Origin: an uncultured Selenomonadaceae bacterium
GTDB lineage: Bacteria > Bacillota > Negativicutes > Selenomonadales > Selenomonadaceae
Reading direction: 5' to 3'
Assembly (NCBI GenBank): GCA_905233135.1
Contig: CAJOCQ010000006.1
Span: 36,672-100,671 of the forward strand
DNA: 64,000 bases
Each line of letters starts with the position of its first letter. The first letter of the stretch is position 1. Shown here piece after piece: positions 15,013-23,651 of this stretch. The notes below the pieces were generated by a model, which was not told the DNA's origin, made no database searches, and was given only the letters and a program-made list of their open reading frames with translations. Position numbers and translations under genes: made by a program.

Positions 15013-15909
15013 TCATTTGCCCTTCAAATACATTTTTTTAAACATATCAATAAAATTCGTGCAGGAAGTCGAGAGCGTTTGATTTTTCAGCCAAGAAATA
15101 ACGGTATGAGTTTTCATTTCGGGTTCAACAATTTTTTTGTAAATCAAATCGCCGTCCGTCAAAAGTTCGCGGCTTGAAATTGGAATGAGTGCCACGCCCA
15201 GATTTTTCTTGACCATCATTAAATCTTGAACTACGCTGTCAGAAACGCAAATAATATTGGGCTCAAATCCGATTTTTTTGCAATTCGCCTCAAAAATAGA
15301 TTTCCAGCGCAAAGGAATTATCATTGTTTGATTTTGCAACTCGGCGAATTTAATAAAATCTTCGTTGACGCCGCAAGGGTTATTTTTATTCATAACAACA
15401 ACAAGCGGCTCATTCGGCAACACCAAAAGTTCATACGCCAAATTGTCAACTTGCGTGCGCGTAATTGCAATTTCAATTAAATGACTGTCCAAAAGTTCCA
15501 GAATCCGCGCACCTTCCGCCTCCCAAATTTCAAAAGTTATGTTGGGGTAAACTTTATGAAATTCCGAAATTAAATCGGGCAGAATCATTGCGCCCGAAGT
15601 TGTAATTGTGCCAATGCGAATGGAGCCCTTCGCGCCCGTGCCAATCTCGGTAATTTCACGAACCGTACCGTCAACCATACCGAGAATATTTTCAACACGC
15701 CCGTAAAGCACGCGCCCCGCGTCAGTAAGGCGAATCCTGCGCGAGCCGCGCTCAAAAAGTTTCACGTTCAATTTTTCTTCAAGGCGTTTCATTTGACGAC
15801 TCAAGGCGGGCTGTGCAACGTCCAAACGCTGCGCGGCGTGGCTGATATTTCCTTCTTCGACTATTGCAAAAAATGCGCGCATATCTTTAATTCCAATGTC
15901 TTGTCCCAT
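15013..15909 (-). CDS. LysR-family transcriptional regulator
   Basis: The ORF track begins 46 codons upstream, but the start is better placed at MGQDIGIKDMRAFFAIVEEGN, with GGAG 12 bases before it; the product is then 298 aa, the family norm. The N-terminal winged helix-turn-helix is clear (ISHAAQRLDVAQPALSRQMKRLEEKL, FERGSRRIRLTDAG), followed by a periplasmic-binding-protein-like effector domain (GSIRIGTITTSGAMILPDLI). It is divergent from dhaL with a 106-base space between, and it is followed at once by the thioesterase gene. By LysR habit it may control either neighbour in response to a small metabolite. Confidence 0.92.
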   Translation of the reverse strand: MGQDIGIKDMRAFFAIVEEGNISHAAQRLDVAQPALSRQMKRLEEKLNVKLFERGSRRIRLTDAGRVLYGRVENILGMVDGTVREITEIGTGAKGSIRIGTITTSGAMILPDLISEFHKVYPNITFEIWEAEGARILELLDSHLIEIAITRTQVDNLAYELLVLPNEPLVVVMNKNNPCGVNEDFIKFAELQNQTMIIPLRWKSIFEANCKKIGFEPNIICVSDSVVQDLMMVKKNLGVALIPISSRELLTDGDLIYKKIVEPEMKTHTVISWLKNQTLSTSCTNFIDMFKKMYLKGK

Positions 15910-15945
15910 CTGAAAACACATCTCCAAACTAATTTTCTCAAAGTT

Positions 15946-15951
15946 ATTATA
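15946..15951 (-). promoter_or_regulatory. -10 element of the LysR gene
   Basis: A perfect TATAAT on the minus strand lies 37 bases upstream of the chosen LysR start. No clear -35 sequence is seen at 17 bases, which would suit an activator- or autoregulated promoter. Confidence 0.5.
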
Positions 15952-16015
15952 GCACAGTTTTAAAATATGTGTTATCATTACAAATAATTTTAAAATTTTT
16001 AAGGAAGTGAACGAA

Positions 16016-16645
16016 ATGATAAAAGACGCGGCAGGCGCGGTTATCAAGGCACTTTTGCAGGATAAAGAATATTTATCGCAGTTGGACGCGAAAATTGGCG
16101 ACGGGGATCACGGCTTGAATATGGCGCGCGGCGCAAAGGCGGCTGAAGAAGCTCTTGACGAACTCGACGATTCGGCGAATATTCAAGAAGTTTTGCAGGC
16201 AATAGGCGACGCGGTTTTAATGAATGTCGGCGGCACTGCGGGACCACTTTACGGCACGGGATTTTTGGAAGCCGCAAAAGTTGTTGACGAAAATTCAAAA
16301 CTCGACGCGCCAACTTTGGAAAAAGTTTTTGGCGCAATGGTTGCAGGAATTAAGCGGCGCGGGCGTTCAGACAAAGGCGACAAAACTATGCTTGATGTTC
16401 TGATTCCGATTCACGATTCTTTCAAGGCTGAAAATACTGTCGGCAAGACTTTTGAAGAAATTTTGACTGAAGCAAGAGACGCGGCGCGCGACGGCGTTGA
16501 ATATACAAAAACAATTCCTGCGCGAAAGGGCAGAGCAAGTTATTTCGGCGAAAAAAGCATTGGCTTTGAAGACCCGGGCGCAATGTCTTCGCTGATAATG
16601 TTCCGCGCCCTTTGCGGTTTTTTGAAAGATTCATTGAAGAATTAA
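16016..16645 (+). CDS. dhaL: Stand-alone DhaL-type dihydroxyacetone kinase subunit
   Basis: The start was placed at ATG 16016 because AAGGAAG lies 8 bases upstream; the product is 209 aa, the normal DhaL length. DhaL carries the ATP or ADP cofactor of PTS-dependent dihydroxyacetone kinase. The metal/nucleotide loop DAKIGDGDHGLNMARG with its aspartates, the GGTAGPLYGTGF loop and GDKTMLDVL are all present. The partner DhaK (substrate binding) and the phosphodonor DhaM are not in the window, so it either acts with genes elsewhere or has another role in sugar-kinase chemistry. It is divergent from the LysR gene and ends at a mosaic repeat. Confidence 0.85.
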   Translation: MIKDAAGAVIKALLQDKEYLSQLDAKIGDGDHGLNMARGAKAAEEALDELDDSANIQEVLQAIGDAVLMNVGGTAGPLYGTGFLEAAKVVDENSKLDAPTLEKVFGAMVAGIKRRGRSDKGDKTMLDVLIPIHDSFKAENTVGKTFEEILTEARDAARDGVEYTKTIPARKGRASYFGEKSIGFEDPGAMSSLIMFRALCGFLKDSLKN

Positions 16646-16671
16646 ACATTGTTGGTAAATTACACAAATAA

Positions 16672-16895
16672 AAAAAGCGGCGAACGTGATGTGAGCCGCC
16701 ACCACTCGCGCAGGATGCGCGGCAATTTCTATTTTCTACGCTTGAAAGTGCAACCTAAAAAAGCACGCGCTTTCTAGGGCACGGCACACAGGACGTGCGC
16801 CGCCCGCAATAAGTCGCAGGATGCGACTTCTGCGGGGCGAGAGTTTTTCTTTCTTTGCCAGGCGTTTCTTTCTTTTTACAAAAAGAAAGAAATGC
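16672..16895 (-). repeat. Mosaic structured repeat, related copy B1 (inverted)
   Basis: It fills the 317-base gap between dhaL and gltX. On the minus strand it reads: hairpin TTTCTTTCTTTTTGTAAAAAGAAAGAAA, then GTCGCATCCTGCGAC, a GCGCACGTCCTGTGTGC hairpin, TTGCACTTTCAAGCG, CCGCGCATCCTGCGCG and GGCGGCTCACATCACGTTCGCCGC. The last 50 bases are an inverted copy of the end of A1 at 14130-14185. Confidence 0.75.
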
Positions 16896-16962
16896 CGACT
16901 TGTTAAAAAAAAAATTTAAATTTGTAAATACAATCCAGAAAACAGAAAGGCAGTTGTAAAAT

Positions 16963-18429
16963 TTGAAAAAAATTCGTACACGTTTTGCACCAAGTCCGAC
17001 AGGTTATATGCATATTGGAAATTTGCGCACAGCTTTATACGCTTACCTTTTCGCAAAATCTCAACACGGGGATTTTATTTTGAGAATTGAAGACACTGAC
17101 CGCGCGCGCTATGTTCCCGACGCAGTGGAATTTATTGAAAGAACTTTGGCGGCGGCGAAAATTATCCCCGATGAGGGACCACATCACGGCGGCAATTTCG
17201 CCCCCTACGTTCAAAGCGAAAGAATGGAACTTTATAAAAAGTACGCCGAAGAACTCGTTGAAAAAGGCTATGCTTACCGTTGCTTTTGCGTCAATCACGA
17301 AGAAGAAAATAATTCTGACGATAAAAAATTTGGCGGTTATAATCGTCATTGCCGCAATTTATCTGACGCCGAAATTAAAGAAAACCTCGCGCAGGGCAAG
17401 CCGTATGTTATCCGCCAAAAAATGCCGCTTACGGGCGAAACAACTTTCTTTGACGTGTTGCACGGCAATATTACAATCGCAAATTCCGAACTCGAAGACC
17501 AAGTTTTATTAAAGAGCGACGGTATGCCGACTTACAATTTTGCAAATGTCATTGACGACCATTTAATGGAAATTTCGCACATTATACGCGGCACGGAATT
17601 TATAACTTCGACGCCGAAACACGTTTTGTTATATCAATTTTTCGGTTGGGAACTGCCAACATTCATACACCTTGCACCGGTTATGGGCAAAGCTGAAGAC
17701 GGCACAATTTCTAAACTCAGCAAGCGGCACGGCGCAACAAGTTTTAATGATTTGGTTGAAATGGGCTACTTGCCCGAAGTCATTACAAATTACGTTGCGC
17801 TTTTGGGCTGGAATCCGAAAACTAATCAAGAAATTTTTTCTATGGAAGAGCTGATTGAAAAATTTAGTCTCGACGGCTTGAGTAAATCGCCCGCTGTTTT
17901 CGACTACAACAAACTTGATTGGATGAGCGGCGAATATTTTAAAGCTATGACGGACGAAGAATTTGCCCGCGCCGCAGATAAATTTTTTGGCGAACTTAAC
18001 GAAAATCTTTCTGCAAAAAAAGTTTACCTTTCAAGCTTATTAAAAACGCGCGTCACAAAATTTAGCGAAATTCCCGCAATGATTAAATTTTTAATGGAAA
18101 TGCCGCCCTTCGACGCCGAATTATTTATTAACAAGCGCAATAAAGTTAATCTTGAAAAATCCGCAGAAATTATTGAACCCGCAATAAAAATTTTGGAAGG
18201 CGTCGAAAATTGGACGCTTGAAACTTTGAACGAAAAAATTTCCGCCTATATCGAAAACTCCGGATTGAAAACCGGGACGATTATGTGGCCTTTGAGAATT
18301 GCACTTTCAGGGCAAAAAGTAACGCCCGGCGGCACGGTTGAAATTTTATATTTGTTGGGGCGTGAAACTTCTTTAAAACGCCTTTCAACCGCTTTAAAAG
18401 ATATACAAGCTGCCGTTAAGGCTTCATAA
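16963..18429 (+). CDS. gltX: Glutamyl-tRNA synthetase
   Basis: The 488-aa class I synthetase charges tRNA-Glu in the cytoplasm. It starts at TTG with AAAGG 12 bases upstream. The HIGH-type motif is RFAPSPTGYMHIGNLRTALYAYL and the KMSKS-type motif is ISKLSKRHGA; between them lies the EDTDRARY motif of glutamyl enzymes. The C-terminal alpha-helical anticodon-binding region ends near the stop. The length is normal for bacterial GluRS. No T-box leader was seen upstream. The inverted repeat after the gene could be its terminator. Confidence 0.97.
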   Translation: MKKIRTRFAPSPTGYMHIGNLRTALYAYLFAKSQHGDFILRIEDTDRARYVPDAVEFIERTLAAAKIIPDEGPHHGGNFAPYVQSERMELYKKYAEELVEKGYAYRCFCVNHEEENNSDDKKFGGYNRHCRNLSDAEIKENLAQGKPYVIRQKMPLTGETTFFDVLHGNITIANSELEDQVLLKSDGMPTYNFANVIDDHLMEISHIIRGTEFITSTPKHVLLYQFFGWELPTFIHLAPVMGKAEDGTISKLSKRHGATSFNDLVEMGYLPEVITNYVALLGWNPKTNQEIFSMEELIEKFSLDGLSKSPAVFDYNKLDWMSGEYFKAMTDEEFARAADKFFGELNENLSAKKVYLSSLLKTRVTKFSEIPAMIKFLMEMPPFDAELFINKRNKVNLEKSAEIIEPAIKILEGVENWTLETLNEKISAYIENSGLKTGTIMWPLRIALSGQKVTPGGTVEILYLLGRETSLKRLSTALKDIQAAVKAS

Positions 18430-18463
18430 AATTTATAACAGGCGAATTTAAAATTTTCAAACG

Positions 18464-18553
18464 ACGGAGTTTTAATTAAGGGCAGAAATTTTATAAAACT
18501 GATTTTATTCATTGCGCCAAAATTTTCGCTTTTAACCAAAACTCCGTTTTTTG
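18464..18553 (+). terminator. Long-looped inverted repeat with T run between gltX and cydA
   Basis: ACGGAGTTTT at 18464 is the inverse of AAAACTCCGT at 18538-18547, which is followed by six T. The loop is about 60 bases. It may end gltX transcription or act as an attenuator in front of cydA. Confidence 0.55.
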
Positions 18554-18588
18554 TTACAAAAAATTTTTTACGAAAGAAGGGATATACT

Positions 18589-19959
18589 ATGGACGCTTTA
18601 ATTTTATCAAGGTTGCAATTCGCAATAACGACGGTTTACCACTTTTTGTTTGTACCGATAACTTTGGGCTTGTCAATTTTCGTGGCGTTGCTTGAAACGT
18701 GGTACGTAAACAGCGGCAGCTACGAAGAACGAATTAAACTTAAAAAGCTTGTAAAATTTTTCGGTACAATATTTTTAATCAACTTCGCAATGGGCGTAGT
18801 AACAGGCATTGTGCAAGAATTTCATTTCGGAATGAATTGGTCGGAATACTCAAGATTTATGGGCGATATATTCGGCGCGCCGCTTGCGTTGGAGGCGTTG
18901 ACGGCGTTTTTTCTTGAGTCAACATTTATTGGAATTTGGATATTCGGTTGGGAAAAATTGAGCGAAAAAATGCATTGCGCGTGCATTTGGCTTGTAGCGT
19001 TCGGCAGTAACCTTTCGGCGTTTTGGATTTTGGTCGCCAATGCATTTATGCAGCATCCCGTTGGTTACGAAATTGAAGGCGGGCGCGCGGTTATGACGAG
19101 CATTTTTGAATTGATAACCAATCCGTACGTTTTCGGCGAATACTTCCACAGCTTTTTTGCAGGAATTTCAACGGCGGGATTTTTAGTTATAGTTGTAAGC
19201 GCGTGGAAAATTGCAACGGACGAAATTTCGCGTGAAATGTTTGTACGGACGTTGCGTCGCGCAGTACTTTTTACATTTTTCGGATTATTGGGCGTAATGG
19301 GCAGCGGGCATTTTCATACTCAATATTTGGCGCAGGGCAACCCTATGAAACTTTCTGCGATTGAGGCACTTTGGGAAACTGAAGACCCCGCGCCCTTCGC
19401 AGTTGTAGCTGATATTAATCAAGCGGCGCGGCGCAATGATTCTGAAATTGTAATACCGAAACTTTTTAGTTTTATGCTGTACAATTCTTTCAGCGGCGAA
19501 GTCAAGGGGATTAACCAACTGCAAAAAGAATTGCAGGAAGAATACGGCGCGGGGAATTATATTCCCGATGTTAAAGGAATGTTTTGGAGTTTCAGAATAA
19601 TGGTCGGCGCGGGCGGCTTTATGCTTTTTGTAGTTTTTGTAATGGGCGTAATTTCGTTTTTCTTCCGCGAAAGAATCAGAGAATTTGCGTGTTGCTTTAA
19701 ATTTTTGCCGTTACTTTTGCCGGTGCCGTTCATAGCAAATTCTGTCGGCTGGTACATAATGGAGGCGGGGCGGCAACCTTGGATAGTTGTCGGCTTGCAA
19801 CGCACAGCAGCCGCTGTAAGCCCGAATTTGACGCCGTGGGACGTTTGGGCAACTTTGATAGGCTTCACGCTTATATACCTGTTCTTGGCAATTCTAGCGG
19901 TGTTTACAGCGGTAAAATTTATCAACCGCACAAAAATAACAGAGGAGATTGAAAATTAA
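18589..19959 (+). CDS. cydA: Cytochrome bd ubiquinol/menaquinol oxidase subunit I
   Basis: The 456-aa membrane protein begins MDALILSRLQFAITTVYHFLFVPITLGLS, where the histidine is a haem ligand. Other landmarks are GIVQEFHFGMNWSEYSRFMGDIFGAPLALEAL, the second histidine and quinol-site region EATFIGIW-like ESTFIGIWIFGW, and GRQPWIVVGLQRT in the late helices. Subunit I holds haems b558, b595 and d and oxidises quinol while reducing oxygen to water. This suits oxygen scavenging in an otherwise anaerobic cell. The short Q-loop fits the Firmicute form. Its stop codon overlaps the next start (TAATG). Confidence 0.95.
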   Translation: MDALILSRLQFAITTVYHFLFVPITLGLSIFVALLETWYVNSGSYEERIKLKKLVKFFGTIFLINFAMGVVTGIVQEFHFGMNWSEYSRFMGDIFGAPLALEALTAFFLESTFIGIWIFGWEKLSEKMHCACIWLVAFGSNLSAFWILVANAFMQHPVGYEIEGGRAVMTSIFELITNPYVFGEYFHSFFAGISTAGFLVIVVSAWKIATDEISREMFVRTLRRAVLFTFFGLLGVMGSGHFHTQYLAQGNPMKLSAIEALWETEDPAPFAVVADINQAARRNDSEIVIPKLFSFMLYNSFSGEVKGINQLQKELQEEYGAGNYIPDVKGMFWSFRIMVGAGGFMLFVVFVMGVISFFFRERIREFACCFKFLPLLLPVPFIANSVGWYIMEAGRQPWIVVGLQRTAAAVSPNLTPWDVWATLIGFTLIYLFLAILAVFTAVKFINRTKITEEIEN

Positions 19960-20339
19960 TGAATGAAGGTACTTTACAAGCAAAATATTTTTCCTATCAA
20001 GGCAGATTAAATCGCAAGCGTTACATTTTTCGTTCGTTGAAACTTGTGCTGGCAAATTTTTTGTTTGCTTTTGTCACAGGTGCAATTTTAGTTTTTTTTG
20101 AAATGGTAGAGAACGATTCAGAAGGACTTGAAAATTTACTTGCTATACTTAGTTGGCCGTTCGCTATTTCGGGGATAATGCTGACAATTCGGCGTTGGCA
20201 CGATATGAATCACTCGGGCTGGTGGTATTTGCTTAGTTTTATACCGATAATCAATTTGGTTGCAGTTTTTATGTTGTTATGCAAGAAAGGCACTGACGGA
20301 CCGAATGATTTCGGCGAAGATCCTTTAATGTACGAGTAA
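19959..20339 (+). CDS. DUF805-family membrane protein between cydA and cydB
   Basis: The 126-aa protein has three or four hydrophobic segments and the DUF805 signature: YFSYQGRLNRKRY near the start, RRWHDMNHSGWWYLLSFIPIIN in the middle and KKGTDGPNDFGEDP at the end. No biochemical role is established for the family. The start overlaps the cydA stop and the gap to cydB is 38 bases, so it is co-transcribed and translationally coupled to cydA. CydX-like accessory subunits are far shorter (about 40 aa), so this is not one of them, but the position suggests a role in oxidase assembly or simply an insertion. Confidence 0.85.
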   Translation: MNEGTLQAKYFSYQGRLNRKRYIFRSLKLVLANFLFAFVTGAILVFFEMVENDSEGLENLLAILSWPFAISGIMLTIRRWHDMNHSGWWYLLSFIPIINLVAVFMLLCKKGTDGPNDFGEDPLMYE

Positions 20340-20377
20340 AAATTTAAAAAAATTTTTTGCAAAGGGGGCGACTCGGA

Positions 20378-21370
20378 ATGGATTTAAATTTGATTTGGTT
20401 TATATTGATAGCGGTACTTTTCACGGGATTTTTTATTTTGGAAGGCTTCGATTACGGCGTTGGAATGTTAATGACAGGGCGAACGCGCGAAGAGCGCACG
20501 CAATTTATAAAAGCAATAGGACCTGTTTGGGACGCCAATGAAGTTTGGATGATAACGGCGGGCGGCGCGAGTTTTGCGGCGTTCCCGCACTTTTATGCGT
20601 CAATGTTTAGCACATTTTACCTTGCGTTATTTTTAATGTTGTTGGCGTTGATAATGCGCGGCGTGGCGTTTGAATTGCGCGGCAAGTTTCAAAATGCAAG
20701 TTGGATAAATTTTTGGGACGGCGCAATAATTTTCGGAAGTTTTGTCCCGGCGTTTTTATGGGGCGTGGCAATGGCTGATTTGTTGCAAGGCTTGCCGCTA
20801 AATTCGCAAATGCATTACACGGGAAATTTTTTTGACTTGTTGAGCCCGTACTCAATCGTTGCAGGATTATTTTTCGTATCGCTTTTTATGTTTCACGGCG
20901 CAAATTTTTTAAGCATAAAACTTGCTGACGAAAGAATTTTATTTGCGCTGAAAAAAGACGCGCGAGCGTTGTGTGTAGCGGCGTGGACTTCGTATTTGTG
21001 TTTTGTAATTTTATCAGTATTTGATACTGACGTGATGACGAAGGCAAGCGGCGTAATAATTTTTGCGGCGGCAATGGGAATGTTGTCGGCGGGCTGGTCA
21101 TTCGTCAAGGAGGACAAAAAAATGGCGGCGTTCGTTACAACTTCAGTAACAATCGCCGTAACGGTAATTGGGCTGTTCGTGGCGTTATTCCCGCGCCTTA
21201 TGGTGTCGAGTTTAAATCCCGAATGGAGCTTGACGATTTATAACGCGGCGTCAACGCCTTACACTTTGTCAATAATGACGGTTGCCGCCGTTGTACTTGT
21301 GCCGATAGTTTTAATTTATCAAGGCTGGACGTACAAAATTTTCAAAGAACGAATTGCTCCCGCAAAATAA
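20378..21370 (+). CDS. cydB: Cytochrome bd ubiquinol/menaquinol oxidase subunit II
   Basis: The start was moved to ATG 20378, 9 bases after AAAGGGGG, from the ORF-track position 7 codons earlier; the product is 330 aa. It begins MDLNLIWFILIAVLFTGFFILEGFDYGVGML, the conserved start of subunit II, followed by RTREERTQFIKAIGPVWDANEVWMITAGGASFAAFP. It forms the heterodimer with CydA. It is the last gene of the cydA-DUF805-cydB unit. The cydDC haem/cysteine exporter genes are not in the window. Confidence 0.95.
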   Translation: MDLNLIWFILIAVLFTGFFILEGFDYGVGMLMTGRTREERTQFIKAIGPVWDANEVWMITAGGASFAAFPHFYASMFSTFYLALFLMLLALIMRGVAFELRGKFQNASWINFWDGAIIFGSFVPAFLWGVAMADLLQGLPLNSQMHYTGNFFDLLSPYSIVAGLFFVSLFMFHGANFLSIKLADERILFALKKDARALCVAAWTSYLCFVILSVFDTDVMTKASGVIIFAAAMGMLSAGWSFVKEDKKMAAFVTTSVTIAVTVIGLFVALFPRLMVSSLNPEWSLTIYNAASTPYTLSIMTVAAVVLVPIVLIYQGWTYKIFKERIAPAK

Positions 21371-21422
21371 AAAATTTCTACGCAATTTTAGGCACAAGGC
21401 AAGAGGCACTAGAGATTTGAAA

Positions 21423-21575
21423 AAGCCGCCCGCTTATGCACTCTTCTAACACTTTTGCGCCCTTCTTACTTTGTTGAACTGCTTGGGCGTTTGCAATTTC
21501 TATAACAAATGGTGCGCTAGCGGGCGGCGAGCTTTTCTTTGGTACTTTCTTTTGGCGGCTCAAAAGAAAGTACAT
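21423..21575 (-). repeat. Mosaic structured repeat, related copy C1
   Basis: It fills most of the gap after cydB. On the minus strand: hairpin TACTTTCTTTT-GAGCCGCC-AAAAGAAAGTA, then CCAAAGAAAAGC, then a long-range stem CGCCGCCCGC ... GCGGGCGGC. It has the same plan as A1-A5 (T/A hairpin, CCAAAGAAAA, GC-rich outer stem) but different inner sequence. Confidence 0.65.
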
Positions 21576-21610
21576 TTTAAATATTAAAATCATAAAAAAT
21601 TTTTAGCACT

Positions 21611-21635
21611 AAAAAAGCCCGCCAAAAAAGCGGGC
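21611..21635 (-). terminator. Terminator of the 649-aa gene
   Basis: On the minus strand GCCCGC-TTTTTTG-GCGGGC is followed by six T. Confidence 0.85.
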
Positions 21636-21646
21636 AAATTTTTTTG

Positions 21647-23596
21647 TCATTTTGCAAACAGATTCAGCAAAATATCTTTGGTAACTTCGGCGGGATTTAA
21701 ATTTATATCGCAGTTTTCGGCGTCAACATTTTCAAAAATTGCGCCGGATCTTGCCAAAATTTCCTTCAAACTCAAGCAAGATTTTAAAGTTGTAGTCATT
21801 GCGGAAATTGCGCGCGCCGTCAATTCGCCACTTCTTGCAACGCGGCTGTCGCCCATTTTCCCCGAATGGAAATAAAAAATTTTTTCTCCGTTTTCATTGG
21901 CGGCAAGGTAACCAATAAGCATTTGCCCTACGGCAATTTCACTCGGCACGCAAAAAGCAATTTCCCGCGCGTCAAGCAAATATTTTCTGTCAATTTTTTC
22001 TTGATTGACGTCAGCCAAAATCAGTTTGAACGGCACGGAAGTATTTTCTTGGCGGTTGAAATAATTCAGATTGACAGTTATTAAATCGTCAGTCAAAGTT
22101 TCGCCGACAAAATACGCCTCCGTTGCACCGCCGCTTGAAATTGGCGCGTCAGTCATATCGCCGCTAAAAATTATTTTTTCTTCCTGCGTGTTAATAAAAT
22201 TTTCGGCGTTAAAATCATTTTGCCAGCCAATATCAATTTTTTGAGAATTTAAATGAAGGTCCAAATCAACGCGCCATTCTTCCGCGTTTACCAAAATGTT
22301 AAACCAATGCACGCCGACGACAACAGATTTTTCAGAAAAAGTATATGACGAGCCGCAGGGAATATTTCCAACAAAATTTTTTTCGCTGACGGGCGCGGCA
22401 TAATTAAAATTTTCGGGAATAAAAATTTTTTTGCCTGCAACATTCGGCGCAATATCTTCAACAACAGAATCAAGAATAATTTTTAAAATTTTTTGCGCGT
22501 CGAAATTAATCCCGCCCGAATATTCGTCAACAAAATTTTTGCCGTTGCGAATGTGATACATAATATTTTGCGGCGCGGCAAGGCGATAAAGAATACTGTT
22601 TGCAAGCGAAATTTTTTTGTACGTTGTAATTTTTGAAAGTTCAACTTTAAGCGCGGCAACGTCAACATTTCGCGCAGAAGTCAAAGTCTCCAAAAGTTTT
22701 GGCGGCGCGGGCTTGTGATACTTATCGGCAAGCTTGCGAATTTTATTTATCGTAGTTTTTAAATATTTTGAATGACTTTTGAAAGACAACCAGAGCGGCT
22801 TAAACCTGTGAAAAATGCTTGCAAGTTTTTCTGCGCCGTTAGTTTTAATATACTGCGAAAAAATTTCGTCGAAGTTGACGGAAGAATTTTTCAGCGCGTC
22901 AACAGTTTCAGCGTCCTTAATCAGCAAAGTTGAACCGCTTGCAATGTAAATCAAGTAGCGCAGAAATTGTACGGGATTTTTCGGCACAATGTTTAAACTT
23001 TTGCAAAGTTGCATAGCAAATTCTTTGTTTTTAATTTCGTCAACGTCCAACTCAATTTTTAAGAACGTTACAATTTCAAGGAGACTTTCCAAAGTTTCGG
23101 CGGAAAGAGCCGCACCGCTTTGAATCAAAATTTTTGTACGAGTTGTAATTTCAGCGTTATCCATTACGTCAATAACTGTAATTTTCAGCGGCTTAAAATC
23201 TGTTGGAAGTTCAAGCGCGTCATTAGGAATATAAACAAGTTGCCGCTCAAAAATTCCGAGTTCTTCCATACCGTAAGTTGAAAAATAATGCAGGAGCTTA
23301 TTAACCAAAATTTGCTGGGGCGAAAGTTCCGTAACAGTTTTAAAAGATTTATAAAAGCCCTGATTCAGTTCAAAAATATCATATCCGAATTTATTTTTAA
23401 TGTAGCTGAAAAGATTTTTGCCGGCGACGCACGGGCAAACTTGAAACGCCCTTTCAGTGATAAAAAAACCGTTGGCAAGATTGCGGGCGTTGTTCAAAGT
23501 GTAGTTTGAAAATTTTTCGTTTTCGAGATTGGGGACGGCTTTAAACAAATTCAACGTGGCTTGCACGAAGCTAAAAATTTCTTTGTCAGTTTTCAT
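21647..23596 (-). CDS. Large protein of unknown function with TerD-like C-terminal region
   Basis: The product is 649 aa, Lys/Asn/Phe-rich, without signal peptide or membrane segments. The first 400 residues are mostly helical and unlike anything I know. From about residue 420 the pattern VGVHWFN ... WRVDLDLHL ... FSGDMTDAPISSGGATEAYF resembles the VDLDLS ... HSGDLTSAPAPLGASEY region of the MXAN_6230/SCO0854 family, whose C-terminus is related to TerD stress proteins; this is a tentative match from memory. The gene stands alone, has its own terminator, and is preceded by two tandem stem-loop units (23652-23822). A role in a stress or metal response would be a guess. Confidence 0.6.
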   Translation of the reverse strand: MKTDKEIFSFVQATLNLFKAVPNLENEKFSNYTLNNARNLANGFFITERAFQVCPCVAGKNLFSYIKNKFGYDIFELNQGFYKSFKTVTELSPQQILVNKLLHYFSTYGMEELGIFERQLVYIPNDALELPTDFKPLKITVIDVMDNAEITTRTKILIQSGAALSAETLESLLEIVTFLKIELDVDEIKNKEFAMQLCKSLNIVPKNPVQFLRYLIYIASGSTLLIKDAETVDALKNSSVNFDEIFSQYIKTNGAEKLASIFHRFKPLWLSFKSHSKYLKTTINKIRKLADKYHKPAPPKLLETLTSARNVDVAALKVELSKITTYKKISLANSILYRLAAPQNIMYHIRNGKNFVDEYSGGINFDAQKILKIILDSVVEDIAPNVAGKKIFIPENFNYAAPVSEKNFVGNIPCGSSYTFSEKSVVVGVHWFNILVNAEEWRVDLDLHLNSQKIDIGWQNDFNAENFINTQEEKIIFSGDMTDAPISSGGATEAYFVGETLTDDLITVNLNYFNRQENTSVPFKLILADVNQEKIDRKYLLDAREIAFCVPSEIAVGQMLIGYLAANENGEKIFYFHSGKMGDSRVARSGELTARAISAMTTTLKSCLSLKEILARSGAIFENVDAENCDINLNPAEVTKDILLNLFAK

Positions 23597-23608
23597 AAAA
23601 AAGTCTCA

Positions 23609-23650
23609 TTTTAAAAGAAACAAGGAGCGGTAAAAACCACCCCTGTTTCT
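23609..23650 (-). promoter_or_regulatory. Leader hairpin before the 649-aa gene
   Basis: On the minus strand GAAACAGGGG...CCTTGTTTC forms a stem followed by TTTTAAAA just upstream of the start codon. It could be a terminator or attenuator between the tandem stem-loop units and the gene. Confidence 0.4.
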
Positions 23651-23651
23651 C

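Noticed and set aside
16646-16665. 14-mer TTGTTGGTAAATTA shared with the IS end near 63915
   Set aside because: A match of this length in A/T-rich sequence is expected by chance within 64 kb, and no transposase remnant lies at 16650.
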